From assembly GCF_010672085.1 (NCBI RefSeq), contig NZ_JAAHHT010000060.1, positions 1-43,140 of the forward strand: 43,140 nt of DNA, given 5' to 3'. This document shows, in pieces, positions 9,140 through 16,948 of this stretch. The stretch's first letter is position 1; every line of letters begins with the position of its first letter. A program made the translations under genes and the position numbers. The notes under the pieces were generated by a model. It had not been told where the DNA came from, made no database searches, and worked only from the letters and a program-made list of their open reading frames with translations. This stretch comes from Okeania sp. SIO3I5. GTDB lineage: Bacteria; Cyanobacteriota; Cyanobacteriia; Cyanobacteriales; Microcoleaceae.

Positions 9140-9156
9140 GCGGGCATCTTGCCCGC
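9140..9156. repeat. Short palindrome GCGGGCATCTTGCCCGC
   Basis: Perfect hairpin of the GGGCATCTTGCCC type; relatives are GGGAGCATCTTGCTCCC at 1882-1898 and GCGGGCCGGAATGCCCGC at 31108-31125. It lies in the gap upstream of the small DUF6887-like gene, with no T-run, so a terminator role is not supported. Confidence 0.6.
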
Positions 9157-9240
9157 GATGGACGTACCTCTACTGAGTTGGTAGAGAAGAAAATTTAGAA
9201 ATTACTATTCTTGAAAATGGAATCTGGGAGTTTAAGCAAA

Positions 9241-9441
9241 ATGACGAAACCTGATTTTACCAAAATGACTCGTAAGGAATTAAAAAAATATATCTTCTCT
9301 CATCCGAGAGAAGATGAAGCAATTCGAGAATTATTTATCAATCGCAGAAATCCTAATGTTCAAGTTTTCCCCTATCCTCAGAATATGCCTTATGAAGAAA
9401 TTGAAGCGATGTTGAAATCTAAATTGAATCTAGATTCATAA
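9241..9441 (+). CDS. DUF6887-like small protein
   Basis: A 66-residue soluble protein starting MTKPDFTKMTRKELKKYIFS. This opening, with HPREDEAIRELF after it, matches a small cyanobacterial family I know as DUF6887, often found beside another small gene in a toxin-antitoxin-like pair. GGGAG lies upstream of the chosen ATG; an in-frame ATG ten codons earlier is less likely because family members begin at MTKP. The next frame overlaps the stop as TAATG but codes only 28 residues and does not look like the usual partner. The pair may be broken here. Function unknown. Confidence 0.6.
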   Translation: MTKPDFTKMTRKELKKYIFSHPREDEAIRELFINRRNPNVQVFPYPQNMPYEEIEAMLKSKLNLDS

Positions 9442-9550
9442 TGGCATGGTTTATGACAAAGACTGCGATCGCTTATCGGTTTTCGATATGGACAAATGAG
9501 GTAGGGGTGGCTTCCGCGTTAAGTTAATGGGAATCCAACAAAATCAGATG

Positions 9551-9597
9551 AACCCGCCCCCTGGCGATATCATGCAATACCAGGCGCAGGGCGGGTT
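9551..9597. terminator. Strong hairpin, possible terminator
   Basis: AACCCGCCC and GGGCGGGTT form a nine-pair GC-rich stem, with a second inner pairing CCTGG/CCAGG. It lies 110 bases after the DUF6887-like gene and is followed by only a short T tract (TTTATTT). It may be a bidirectional terminator or just another palindromic repeat. The rest of 9442-9752 holds a second CCGCCC string and nothing else that I see. Confidence 0.45.
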
Positions 9598-9752
9598 TAT
9601 TTAACAAACGGCGGATATCAATCCTTTTTGCTGAATCCGCCCCTACTACAGAATAATAGGGAAAACGATTCGCACTGATAACTGATAACTGAAATGTGCC
9701 AGGTATCGTTGAGAAAAAAAAGAGAAGGCTAAACTTCCATCTCTTCTTGCTT

Positions 9753-10319
9753 TTAGCCTTTGGTCTTTATTTTGCTGCCTAGCATTAAACCGCCTAGTGT
9801 GATAAAACCTAAAATTAGGTTCGGTTCGGGGACACTCTGGCTGCTGCTGCTGGAAAACTTCGCGTAATGCATGGCTGTGTGCTTGCTTGACCATGCATTT
9901 GATCTGAGCAGATCTCTCTCTCGCCAATACTGCATATCGGTCATCCCCCACACCCAATTATCATCGTACCAACCATAAGGAACATAAAAATCATCATAAC
10001 CTTCCCCTCCAAAGTGCAGTATATCTTCTAACCCCAAGGCATTCATCACGGCCTGCGCTGCCAAAGTTGCTTCCTGCTCGGTGGAGAAGTCAAAAGTCCC
10101 ATTGTAAATGTTATTGTATGTCCCAAAGATAAATTCCACATCATACATATCTCCTTCAACCTCTAAATCCAATATTTCTCGTACGTAACCGTCGTCATTT
10201 TTAATTAATGTAAAAGCTTCGGCAGCAAGCGGTGCGACAACTATGGAGACTGAAGCCAGTAGGGCTGCGCTAGCGCTAGCAAAGTTTCTTAGGGCCGTGG
10301 GAAGAATGATTTTTTTCAT
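9753..10319 (-). CDS. PEP-CTERM sorted exported protein, paralogue 1
   Basis: Exported 188-residue protein. Residues 1-36 form a signal peptide with ASASAALLASVSIVVAPLAA. The C-terminus has the sorting signal VPEP (163-166), then a hydrophobic segment LILGFITLGGLMLG and a basic end SKIKTKG; such proteins are cut by an exosortase and sent to the surface. The middle shares LEVEGxxYxVxFIFGxYNxIY with the neighbour at 10761-11375, so the two are tandem paralogues. No exosortase gene is in the window. Lack of Lys/Arg in the mature core is consistent with surface proteins. The specific role is unknown. Confidence 0.8.
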   Translation of the reverse strand: MKKIILPTALRNFASASAALLASVSIVVAPLAAEAFTLIKNDDGYVREILDLEVEGDMYDVEFIFGTYNNIYNGTFDFSTEQEATLAAQAVMNALGLEDILHFGGEGYDDFYVPYGWYDDNWVWGMTDMQYWRERDLLRSNAWSSKHTAMHYAKFSSSSSQSVPEPNLILGFITLGGLMLGSKIKTKG

Positions 10320-10638
10320 TTTTATCTTTCTTGGTTTTTTTGACTTCCTTTGTGTGTTATTATATCTTTTGATCTTGATGTGGTGTCAAGAACATTTTAA
10401 TTACTTTACCAAATCTTTTTAATTAAGTGAGTGAAATTACGCAGTCGCGTTTCTTCCCAAACGAAGTATAACATCTAATAATACCAATCTTGCGCGACGG
10501 GAGCGAATATTGCGATCGATGTCTAAAGTTTTTGTTTGTAGTTGGGCTTTAGTTTTAGGAAAGTCCAGTAGGGTGCGTTAGGCGATTACTACAAACTACA
10601 ATTAAACTGTCAAAATGAACGTTGCGCCGCAGGGCACC

Positions 10639-10670
10639 GTTCAGTAGTTTGTAGCTATCTCAAATATCTC
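10639..10670. repeat. 32-bp repeat upstream of the PEP-CTERM genes, copy 1
   Basis: GTTCAGTAGTTTGTAGCTAT plus 12 further bases (to ATATCTC) recur exactly at 11526-11557. The copies lie about 320 and 150 bases upstream of the two PEP-CTERM starts. Nearby TACTACAAACTAC pairs with GTAGTTTGTA, so this is probably part of a hairpin repeat rather than an operator. The remaining part of 10320-10760 shows GTGCGTTACGCTCCGC-type repeat pieces and no gene. Confidence 0.7.
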
Positions 10671-10760
10671 GGTGCGTTACGCTCCGCTTTTCATGTCGTG
10701 CAGCGAAACACACCCTACTAGACTACTTCCATTGCAAGCGGATTTGATATCAACTGCTTT

Positions 10761-11375
10761 TTAACCTTTGGTCTTTCTTTGACTGCCTAGCATTAAACCG
10801 CCTAGTGCAATACAACCTAGTATTAGGCTTGGTTCTGGAATGGGTTCGGGTTCGGAGGAGGCGGGGGAGAACTTCGCGTAAGGACGCCAGGACAGGACGG
10901 TGTCCCTTTCAACCCCATGCCTACCTATGAGTAGTCGGTCATCATCCAAATCCCAAAACATCATGTCATAAGTAATGAATAACCAATCCCTCTCATCATC
11001 ATATTGAGGAGGAGTAGGGTAGGGTATAGAAAATCCGTCCATAAATCCATCCCCGAAGAGGAAGGACGGATCATAGTGTGTGAAATTACTGGATCCCAGA
11101 GCGGCCATAACTTCTGTAACAGCCCTCTCGGCAGCTACTTGAGACTGGAAGTTTAAAGTGCCGTCATATATAGAATTATAACTGCCAAAAATGAAGTCTA
11201 CGTTGTACTCCACCCCTTCTACCTCTAAACCGTCAATTCCTACTACCTGAGTTCCTGGACCGTTTAAATATCTGAGAGAGATCGCTGATGCTTCAGTAAT
11301 AGAAACTGTGCTTGCTAGGACAGCAGCGCTAACCATAGCAGCAGTGAGAGACAATATTTGCTTCATTGTTTGCAC
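10761..11375 (-). CDS. PEP-CTERM sorted exported protein, paralogue 2
   Basis: Exported protein of 204 residues with a signal peptide (MKQILSLTAAMVSAAVLAST, ending about residue 31) and the PEP-CTERM signal IPEPS (about 179-183), LILGCIALGGLMLG and SQRKTKG. AAGGG stands eight bases before the start chosen. Residues around 50-75, GLEVEGVEYNVDFIFGSYNS, match the neighbour at 9753-10319, and both end in a YAKFSxxSS segment before the sorting signal. The interior is acidic and aromatic (DDERDWLFITYDMMFWDLDD). The pair likely arose by duplication. Anchoring depends on an exosortase encoded elsewhere. Confidence 0.8.
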   Translation of the reverse strand: MQTMKQILSLTAAMVSAAVLASTVSITEASAISLRYLNGPGTQVVGIDGLEVEGVEYNVDFIFGSYNSIYDGTLNFQSQVAAERAVTEVMAALGSSNFTHYDPSFLFGDGFMDGFSIPYPTPPQYDDERDWLFITYDMMFWDLDDDRLLIGRHGVERDTVLSWRPYAKFSPASSEPEPIPEPSLILGCIALGGLMLGSQRKTKG

Positions 11376-11611
11376 CCTTATAAAGATGCTACCAGAGTAG
11401 CATAATTTCTCCCCCCTGGTGCCAAGCTACTTCTGGCAACTTCATCAAATCTTTATAAAAAGTTTTTGAAGGGAAAAAATGATAAAACAAAAAAAATGGC
11501 AGATGTGTCGGTCTGCTACCGGACTGTTCAGTAGTTTGTAGCTATCTCAAATATCTCCCCTCTTGATTCTGACTCCTGTCTCCTGTTTCCTGATTCTTGA
11601 CTCTTGACTTA

Positions 11612-11772
11612 TTATTCAAAATTTTCCCATCCATCAACAGCATCTAAATTAGAAACTACTCCTTTTTCCATCAAAATTACACCATCTGCAAAATCAGTAA
11701 TTCCATATTCACTACTATTTATAAAGCTCTTCTATTCGAGGTACAATTTTTTCTAGTCGTTGGCGATCGCTC
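11612..11772 (-). pseudogene. Duplicated 3' fragment of the DUF2079 gene
   Basis: Read on the minus strand this matches bases 1401-1557 of the first gene nearly word for word: GAGCGATCG then DRQRLEKIVPRIEELYK, then EYGITDFADGVILM and KGVVSNLDAV. A one-base insertion after EELYK brings TAG TAG in frame, and the end is shortened to WENFE and a stop. It is a dead partial copy. Its 5' edge stands about 16 bases from the end of an inverted-repeat element at about 11789. Confidence 0.85.
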
Positions 11773-11788
11773 CATCCCGCAAAATCAT

Positions 11789-12146
11789 ATAGAATCCGGG
11801 TAATTAGTTATCGTATTACTGAGGAGTAATGAGTAATGAGTAATGAGTAATGAGTAATGAGTAATGAGTAATGAGTTACGAGTTAGGAGTTACGAGTTAG
11901 GAGTAATGAGTAATGAGTTAAGAGTAATGAGTAATGAGTTAGGAGTAATGAGTTACGAGTTAGGAGTAATGAGTAATGAGTTACGAGTTAGGAGTAATGA
12001 GTTACGAGTTACGAGTTACGAGTTAGGAGTAATATCAAATCCGGTTGAATACTTATTATATAGTTGGGGGAGATGGGGAGATGGGGAGATGGGAAGGTGA
12101 GGAGATTGAATAATTAACATATACTATATAACCGGATTCTATATTA
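11789..12146. repeat. Composite inverted-repeat element, copy 5, holding a heptamer array
   Basis: Left end TAGAATCCGGGTAATTAGTT and right end ACCGGATTCTATAT are inverted. The right module (from about 12031, ATATCAAATCCGGTTGAATA) repeats the module at 2110-2262, including CATATACTATATAACCGG. Between the two modules stands the 210-bp heptamer array. The centre of the right module has GGGGAGAT units of 8 bp. Confidence 0.65.
11824..12033. repeat. Thirty-unit heptamer array (GAGTAAT/GAGTTAC/GAGTTAG)
   Basis: Exactly 210 bases, or 30 units of 7 bp, of GAGTAAT, GAGTTAC, GAGTTAG and one GAGTTAA in mixed order. The phase never slips over the whole run. It gives a spurious open frame with a seven-residue peptide repeat (SNELRV/SYELGV). 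Confidence 0.9.
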
Positions 12147-12225
12147 CCCCCGGATTTTCTTTGCTCTTCTATCAAATAGGCAAAAAATTAGCGATCGCTA
12201 TTTCAGACAAGCTATTTTTCCAGCT

Positions 12226-12379
12226 TTAATGAGCTGATTTTATTATTTCCAAAGGATAGATAAAATCGTCTTTTTCTTGTCTAGTAATATAACCTTTTTC
12301 TGTTGCCATGTCTGCAATCTTGATGCAAAAGTCACTTAAAGTTTCTAAGACTTCTTTGCTATCTAATTGAAACTGCTTG
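12226..12379 (-). pseudogene. 3' fragment of an unknown gene, cut by a MITE
   Basis: The minus strand reads YKQFQLDSKEVLETLSDFC, then IKIADMATEKGYITRQEKDD and FIYPLEIIKSAH, then stop. Codon use and amino acid pattern look like a real soluble helical protein, but there is no start: the frame begins exactly where the inverted-repeat element at 12382 ends. I do not recognise the family. Confidence 0.5.
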
Positions 12380-12381
12380 TA

Positions 12382-12498
12382 ATATCATGTCCGGTTGAAT
12401 AGTTATAATTAGAAGCTCTCGTAGTAGGGCTTGAATTATAACTATAGAAGTTGCTAGAGCAAAACTACAAACAAAAACTTTTTTGATCACTAAAAAAA
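12382..12498. repeat. Inverted-repeat element, copy 6 (right end decayed)
   Basis: Begins ATATCATGTCCGGTTGAATA after TA and continues GTTATAATTAGAAGCTCTCG, GTAGTAGGGCTTGAA, then CTACAAACAAAAACTTTTTT. This interior matches the complete copy at 39028-39152, but the right terminal repeat is missing here. Confidence 0.65.
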
Positions 12499-12559
12499 GC
12501 GGATGTTACCCCGCGCCGTATCATAGCGCAAGGGAACACCCTCCAAGCAGTAGGTGATC

Positions 12560-13110
12560 TCAATTATATTCTGAAACACACCTACTTTTATGAAAATATC
12601 TAGAGTCAAGCTATTATCTCAACCTTTTTTCTTAAATTTAGGCTGACCTAAAACTCTAGTAAAGCAACTTTTCCAAGCTGTTGACAAATATCTTAAAGCA
12701 TCCATAAGGTGCTGTTTTAGATACTTCATAATACCAGTAGTTATTAGGTTTAACCATTGTTTGTTAAAGATGAATTTGATTCCTTTTTTGGCATCAAATT
12801 AGCTCAAGGAAGCATGACTGCGCTCATAATTTTTTCTAAAGGTAGGTTGTACTTTTCCTTGAATATGACCCCAGTAGTGACTACTTTCTAATCCTACTTC
12901 AGATATCACTGCTTCATAAAACCGATATAAAACGTCTCTCTTGGTGCGCGTTCCCTTGCGCCTGTCGGCGACGCGGGGTCGCACCGCATCATAAGACATT
13001 TTACTGTTTACTTCCTGCTTCAACTGAGGCCGTCGGCGGTTACTCATCCACAGACATTCACGGTTAAGCCAACCGCATTTTAGCAGTCTATACTTATATA
13101 TAAGTCTTTG
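12560..13110 (-). pseudogene. Decayed transposase-like gene, perhaps IS200/IS605 OrfB
   Basis: On the minus strand a broken frame runs from about 13110. It includes GHIQGKVQPTFRKNYERSHA, a stop, then a helical stretch ALRYLSTAWKSCFT, GQPKFKKKG and, after another stop, DNSLTLDIFIKV. The last part resembles the N-terminal region of TnpB/OrfB proteins, where a helix is followed by PKFKKKG. A GC-rich palindromic repeat (GCGACCCCGCGTCGCCGACA) is inserted near 12940-12990 and is read through as protein. At least two stops prove it is dead. The family is uncertain. Confidence 0.4.
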
Positions 13111-13289
13111 TCAATAGATATAATTAACATTTGGTTCTCCAACCCTCACTGGGCCTTGGATAGTAGCGAGTGAGATTTTTGGAGAGTTCTGCATAGATAG
13201 ACTGCCAGTAATGTTTAAGCAGCGATTAGCGCAGAAGATACAAATTTCACCCTCGTTACTTACAAATGTGTGAAGAGAACTACTGTATC

Positions 13290-13391
13290 AGGACTTACGC
13301 AGGTGAACCCAGAAACCCGGTTTCTCGTAGACATCTATATGCTCAAAACAACGATTTATCGTAGAAACCGGGTTTCGCGTGCGTAAGTCCT
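13290..13391. repeat. AGGACTTACGCA hairpin repeat, copy B
   Basis: About 102 bp from AGGACTTACGCAGGTGAACC to GCGTGCGTAAGTCCT, with arms AGAAACCCGGTTTCTCG and GTAGAAACCGGGTTTCG. It is the best paired of the copies in this window. Confidence 0.85.
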
Positions 13392-13615
13392 ATGTATTAT
13401 ATCGCTTACACACGTAAATTGTTAACTAAGTCGAAACTCCTCTGCTAAGAAAGAGGAGTAAATTAAAATAATTTTTGATTTTCAACTTTATGATATCAAG
13501 TCCGTTTAATTGCACATACAATAATCACATCTACAGGGTTATGCCTGAAGTTTCTAGGCAGTTGAGTGTGAAATTCTTCACAATAGTAGAAACAAGTAAT
13601 TTAGTATTTTCTACT

Positions 13616-13643
13616 GTAGGGGCGATTCGCGAATCGCCCCTAC
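13616..13643. repeat. Perfect 28-bp palindrome
   Basis: GTAGGGGCGATTCGC followed by its exact reverse complement minus one base, giving a fully self-complementary 28-mer. Looser versions with TTGCTC in the centre are at about 8370 and 33137. It lies 30 bases beyond the stop of the GH57 gene and could act as a terminator, though there is no T-run. Confidence 0.8.
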
Positions 13644-13674
13644 GACTTATGACTCCTTCCTCCTGACTCCTGAC

Positions 13675-15267
13675 TTAAGAAAGTGGCCTATAAACTCGAT
13701 AGTTAATTTGAGGAAAAATATTATCGATCGCCTCAACCTTTTCCAACCAACCAGAGTCAATCTTTCCCTGTAAAATATCTTCATAAAGCTTGTTAAAACG
13801 CATCAAATGCGATCGCGTCCTCCGCACAGCATAAGGAACCATAGTACCCGTACTCATAATAAACGCCCAGTCAGAAGATTGAGCCAGCAATAATTCTCGC
13901 CCTGCCTGATTTAGAGCGCGTAGTACCAGTTCATCTTGGGCTTCATATCGGGCCAACTCAACCATCCGTTCTGTGGCCTGATGCAAATGAGGATAGATCC
14001 AAGAATTAGTATGATTAAGCCAATATTCATGGAAACCCTTATACCCCCAACTAGACTGCGCTGGAAGACAAACTTGATGCTCAGTATGTTTTTGTAAATA
14101 ATCTGCCAAATGAGTCATCCGGTAAGTGCTTTGGTCATACCAAGTTTTGCGGAATAAAAAATCCAAAAACCAAGGCCCCTCATACCACCAGTGACCGAAC
14201 AACTCAGCATCGTAGGGAGAAACAATAATCGGAAGCCGCTCCATAATATGATATAAATGCTCAACCTGACGCTGCCGATTAAACATAAAATTACCAGCGT
14301 GTTCTGCTGTTTTTTCTCGCGCCCAATATGGGTCGTAAAATTCTTTATCTCCTAATCCCAAACCACGACCTGTAATCTTATGATATTTAATGCCAGTATT
14401 CTTGCGCTGGCCATTAGGCATAACATAAGGCTTAATATATTCATATTCTGCTTCCCAACCCAAATCCTTATAAAATTCTCTATATTCTGGGTCTCCTGGA
14501 TATCCCACTTGGGAAGACCATACTTGTTGAGAAGATTCATGGTCTCTAGAAAAAACGGCAACTCCTGTTTCTGTAAAGATAGGAGCATAACTTCCGTATC
14601 TGGGCCTAGGTCGAGCGTAGAGTACGCCATGGCTATCTGTCAAGAAGTAACGTATACCAGCATCCGCCAATAATCGCTCTAGACCTTCATAATAAGCACA
14701 TTCTGGCACCCAAATGCCTCTGGGACGACGGCCAAAGTTTTCTTCATAATGTTGACAAGCAACCTCTATTTGCCCCCAGACTGCCTCTGGGTACATTTTC
14801 ATTAATGGAAAATAGCCATGGGTAGCGCCACAGGTCATAATTTCTAGGTTGTTACTGTCTTGGAACTGCTTAAATGCAGTAATTAGGTCACGGTCGTAAC
14901 GTTCCCAAAGTTCCCGAACATTGTTGAAGTGGGTAGCGTAATGTTCTGCGAGGTAGCGGATATGACCATTGTGGGTATTGTGGTCAATTTCCTTTTCTGC
15001 TAATTCTTCTAGTAAGGTTAAGTGGTGTTCGTAGCGGTCTTGTAGTAATGGGTCTCGTAACATGGACACCAAGGGAGGTGTCAGACTCATGGTTAATTTA
15101 AAATCTATACCATCTCGCTTTAACCCCTCAAACATTTGGATTAGGGGGACATAAGTTTCGGTAATTGCTTCAAATAGCCACTCTTCTTCTAAAACATAAT
15201 CACTTTCTGGATGTCGTACAAAAGGGAGATGGGCGTGAAGAACAAAGGAGAGGTAGCCAATAGCCAT
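13675..15267 (-). CDS. GH57-type 1,4-alpha-glucan branching enzyme (DUF1957)
   Basis: Cytosolic enzyme of glycoside hydrolase family 57 expected to make alpha-1,6 branches in glycogen. The 530 residues carry the family motifs in order: HAHLPFVRH (11-19, His pair), SLTPPL (61-66), GATHGYFPL (147-155), WVPECAYY with the presumed nucleophile E189, and SPYDAELFGHWWYEGP with the presumed acid/base D353, followed by the C-terminal helical part. All catalytic residues are present and length is normal. The start MAIGYLSFVL agrees with the family. It stands alone, 660 bases from the divergent conflict-gene cluster. A GAGTCAGGAGTCAG array begins in the stop codon's own last bases. Confidence 0.93.
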   Translation of the reverse strand: MAIGYLSFVLHAHLPFVRHPESDYVLEEEWLFEAITETYVPLIQMFEGLKRDGIDFKLTMSLTPPLVSMLRDPLLQDRYEHHLTLLEELAEKEIDHNTHNGHIRYLAEHYATHFNNVRELWERYDRDLITAFKQFQDSNNLEIMTCGATHGYFPLMKMYPEAVWGQIEVACQHYEENFGRRPRGIWVPECAYYEGLERLLADAGIRYFLTDSHGVLYARPRPRYGSYAPIFTETGVAVFSRDHESSQQVWSSQVGYPGDPEYREFYKDLGWEAEYEYIKPYVMPNGQRKNTGIKYHKITGRGLGLGDKEFYDPYWAREKTAEHAGNFMFNRQRQVEHLYHIMERLPIIVSPYDAELFGHWWYEGPWFLDFLFRKTWYDQSTYRMTHLADYLQKHTEHQVCLPAQSSWGYKGFHEYWLNHTNSWIYPHLHQATERMVELARYEAQDELVLRALNQAGRELLLAQSSDWAFIMSTGTMVPYAVRRTRSHLMRFNKLYEDILQGKIDSGWLEKVEAIDNIFPQINYRVYRPLS

Positions 15268-15930
15268 AGTATCTTAATAGGTAATAAATAGAGTGAACTA
15301 AAATTGAAATCGAAAAAAATTATAATATTTTCTTTAAGATTGTAAGGGTAAAGGGGTACAAAAGTTAATGCTATTTTAAATGTAGAAGAGAGTGGGGAGT
15401 AGGAAAGTAGAAGAGTTGGGGAGAAAGGACAGTTAAATATAGTAGCAGTAGGAGAGAAATTGAAAATACATCTCTCTTTCTTTACTACCGAGAAGTAAAG
15501 ACTTGAGGTTTTATTTATAACTATAATTATCCAGACATAATATAAATAGTAAAAGTCAACTTCACTGAATTTTTATTGGGGTCTAGACAAAATCTGCGCA
15601 AAGTAGGATAATATATAAATTTTTGTAAAGTTTTATGAAGGATATAGTTCAACCCAACTGAACGCCAGCAACTAATTTACTGACGCAAGTTTGTTGAAAT
15701 TATATTCAATTTTTAATGATAAATTACTTCATTTTAGCGTCGCTAGTTCCTGACCCCCCTCTGGGCATATCTCTAGAATATAGAATATAATAAATCGTTA
15801 TAGCTGTCTGAGGCTTGATTATTGCTTGCTGCTAAAGTTATAGGGCCTGCTTTAAATTATTCCGGTCTTCACAAACACTTAGCAGAATGAAGTTTAGTGA
15901 AGAATTATCTCAAGTTTAAGAGGGCAAAAG
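15268..15930. other. Divergent intergenic region before the conflict-gene cluster
   Basis: No gene is visible. It holds GGGGAGTAGG-type purine repeats (about 15395-15450) and an orphan right end of the inverted-repeat family, AATTATCCAGACATAATA followed by TA, near 15526-15545. Promoters for the divergent genes must lie here. A TATAGG about 90 bases before the cluster is a weak -10 candidate that I would not defend. Confidence 0.5.
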
Positions 15931-16830
15931 ATGGAAATCGAAGAGCGTCAAGAGTTACTTGAAGAAGCAATAGAACTTGTTCGTTTCTGTGATATTCACC
16001 TGGGAGATGAGATTTCAGAACAAGAAGCTGATCCCCTGAAACAACAAGCTATTGCATTATTAGAAAGTCTAAATAAAGAGCGGGTAGAATTTTCGCCTAA
16101 ACTGACTGTATATCCATTAAAACCTAAAGATTTCAAGATTGAAGAGCAACAGCTTTCACATGAAATTAAGGTGGGGATGCGCCACCACAATTTTTATAAA
16201 GTTGACATTCCGATTACTCTGAAGTCTGCACCGGACTGGGAATTTAGCAGTTTGTTTTGTGATGTCACTTTCTGCCCTGATGAAAAGGACAGCGAACAGG
16301 TGCATCTATTGCCAATTATCCATGACATTTTTCCCTCAGATGAATGGCAGGAAATTTTGAGTTTTGAAGAGTCTCTGACGTTAGGGTTGGATGAAAATTT
16401 AGCTTTTCGAGCTGAAGCAGAAAAAATAGAAGGGAAATGGCAGGAACTAGGGGCTGAAGCTCAAGCCAAGCTAGTTGTTCAAGTTGGGGGAGGAATCAAA
16501 CTGGCGTTTGGTCCTTTTAATTATCAAATTCGCAAGGCGCAAATTAAAGGTCGAGGGCGGGGAAATGTCAAAGCTTCTTGGGAACTTCAAGGAACTAAAT
16601 ATGTCAACGAACAGGAGGTCATATTGGGAGTGATTTTAAAGGTTCCCAAGTCAAGAAATAAGCCTATTAATGTAATTGGAGCTTTGGAAGTGCAGCATGA
16701 TTTTCAACTTTGGAGTGCAGAGTTGTTGCATTTTAGGCAATATTTTCAAGGAGTTCATCAGCAATTTTTTGAGGGAGGAGCAGCTATTTCTAAAACTCAA
16801 GCTTGGCAGGATATTACTCGGTTGACTTAG
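15931..16830 (+). CDS. Unknown 299-aa protein, first gene of CHAT/STAND cluster
   Basis: I do not recognise this protein. Residues 1-60 are an acidic helical region (EERQELLEEAIELV). The rest is beta-rich, with EIKVGMRHHNFYKVDIPITL (about 79-98), SLFCDVTFCPDEKDSEQ, and VVQVGGGIKLAFGPFNYQIR (about 182-201). No signal peptide, membrane segment or catalytic motif is evident. AAGAGGGC is a fair ribosome-binding site eight bases before the ATG. It lies 118 bases upstream of the CHAT protease gene on the same strand, so it is likely co-transcribed. Candidates are a protease substrate, pore former or adaptor; the sequence does not decide. Confidence 0.7.
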   Translation: MEIEERQELLEEAIELVRFCDIHLGDEISEQEADPLKQQAIALLESLNKERVEFSPKLTVYPLKPKDFKIEEQQLSHEIKVGMRHHNFYKVDIPITLKSAPDWEFSSLFCDVTFCPDEKDSEQVHLLPIIHDIFPSDEWQEILSFEESLTLGLDENLAFRAEAEKIEGKWQELGAEAQAKLVVQVGGGIKLAFGPFNYQIRKAQIKGRGRGNVKASWELQGTKYVNEQEVILGVILKVPKSRNKPINVIGALEVQHDFQLWSAELLHFRQYFQGVHQQFFEGGAAISKTQAWQDITRLT

Positions 16831-16948
16831 ATAGAAATCCTAAAGAAGTTGTCTATGTTAAGGAACTAAAAATAGTTTTTAGCAAGGAGTGACATTGAGA
16901 ATGAACTTAGAAATACTCAATTAATTTTGACTCGGGAGGATAGATCAA

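Noticed and set aside
9440-9530. 28-codon frame overlapping the stop of the DUF6887-like gene
   Set aside because: Does not resemble the usual small partner protein and contains a HIP1 site and repeat sequence; at most a remnant.
11864-12100. 78-codon frame with peptide repeat SNELRV/SYELGV
   Set aside because: It is the translation of the 7-bp array; any array of this kind without stops gives a seven-residue peptide repeat.
16880-16923. Seven- to nine-codon leader-like frame with GGAG before the CHAT gene
   Set aside because: Too short to judge and lacks a repeated codon or attenuator hairpin; may be chance.
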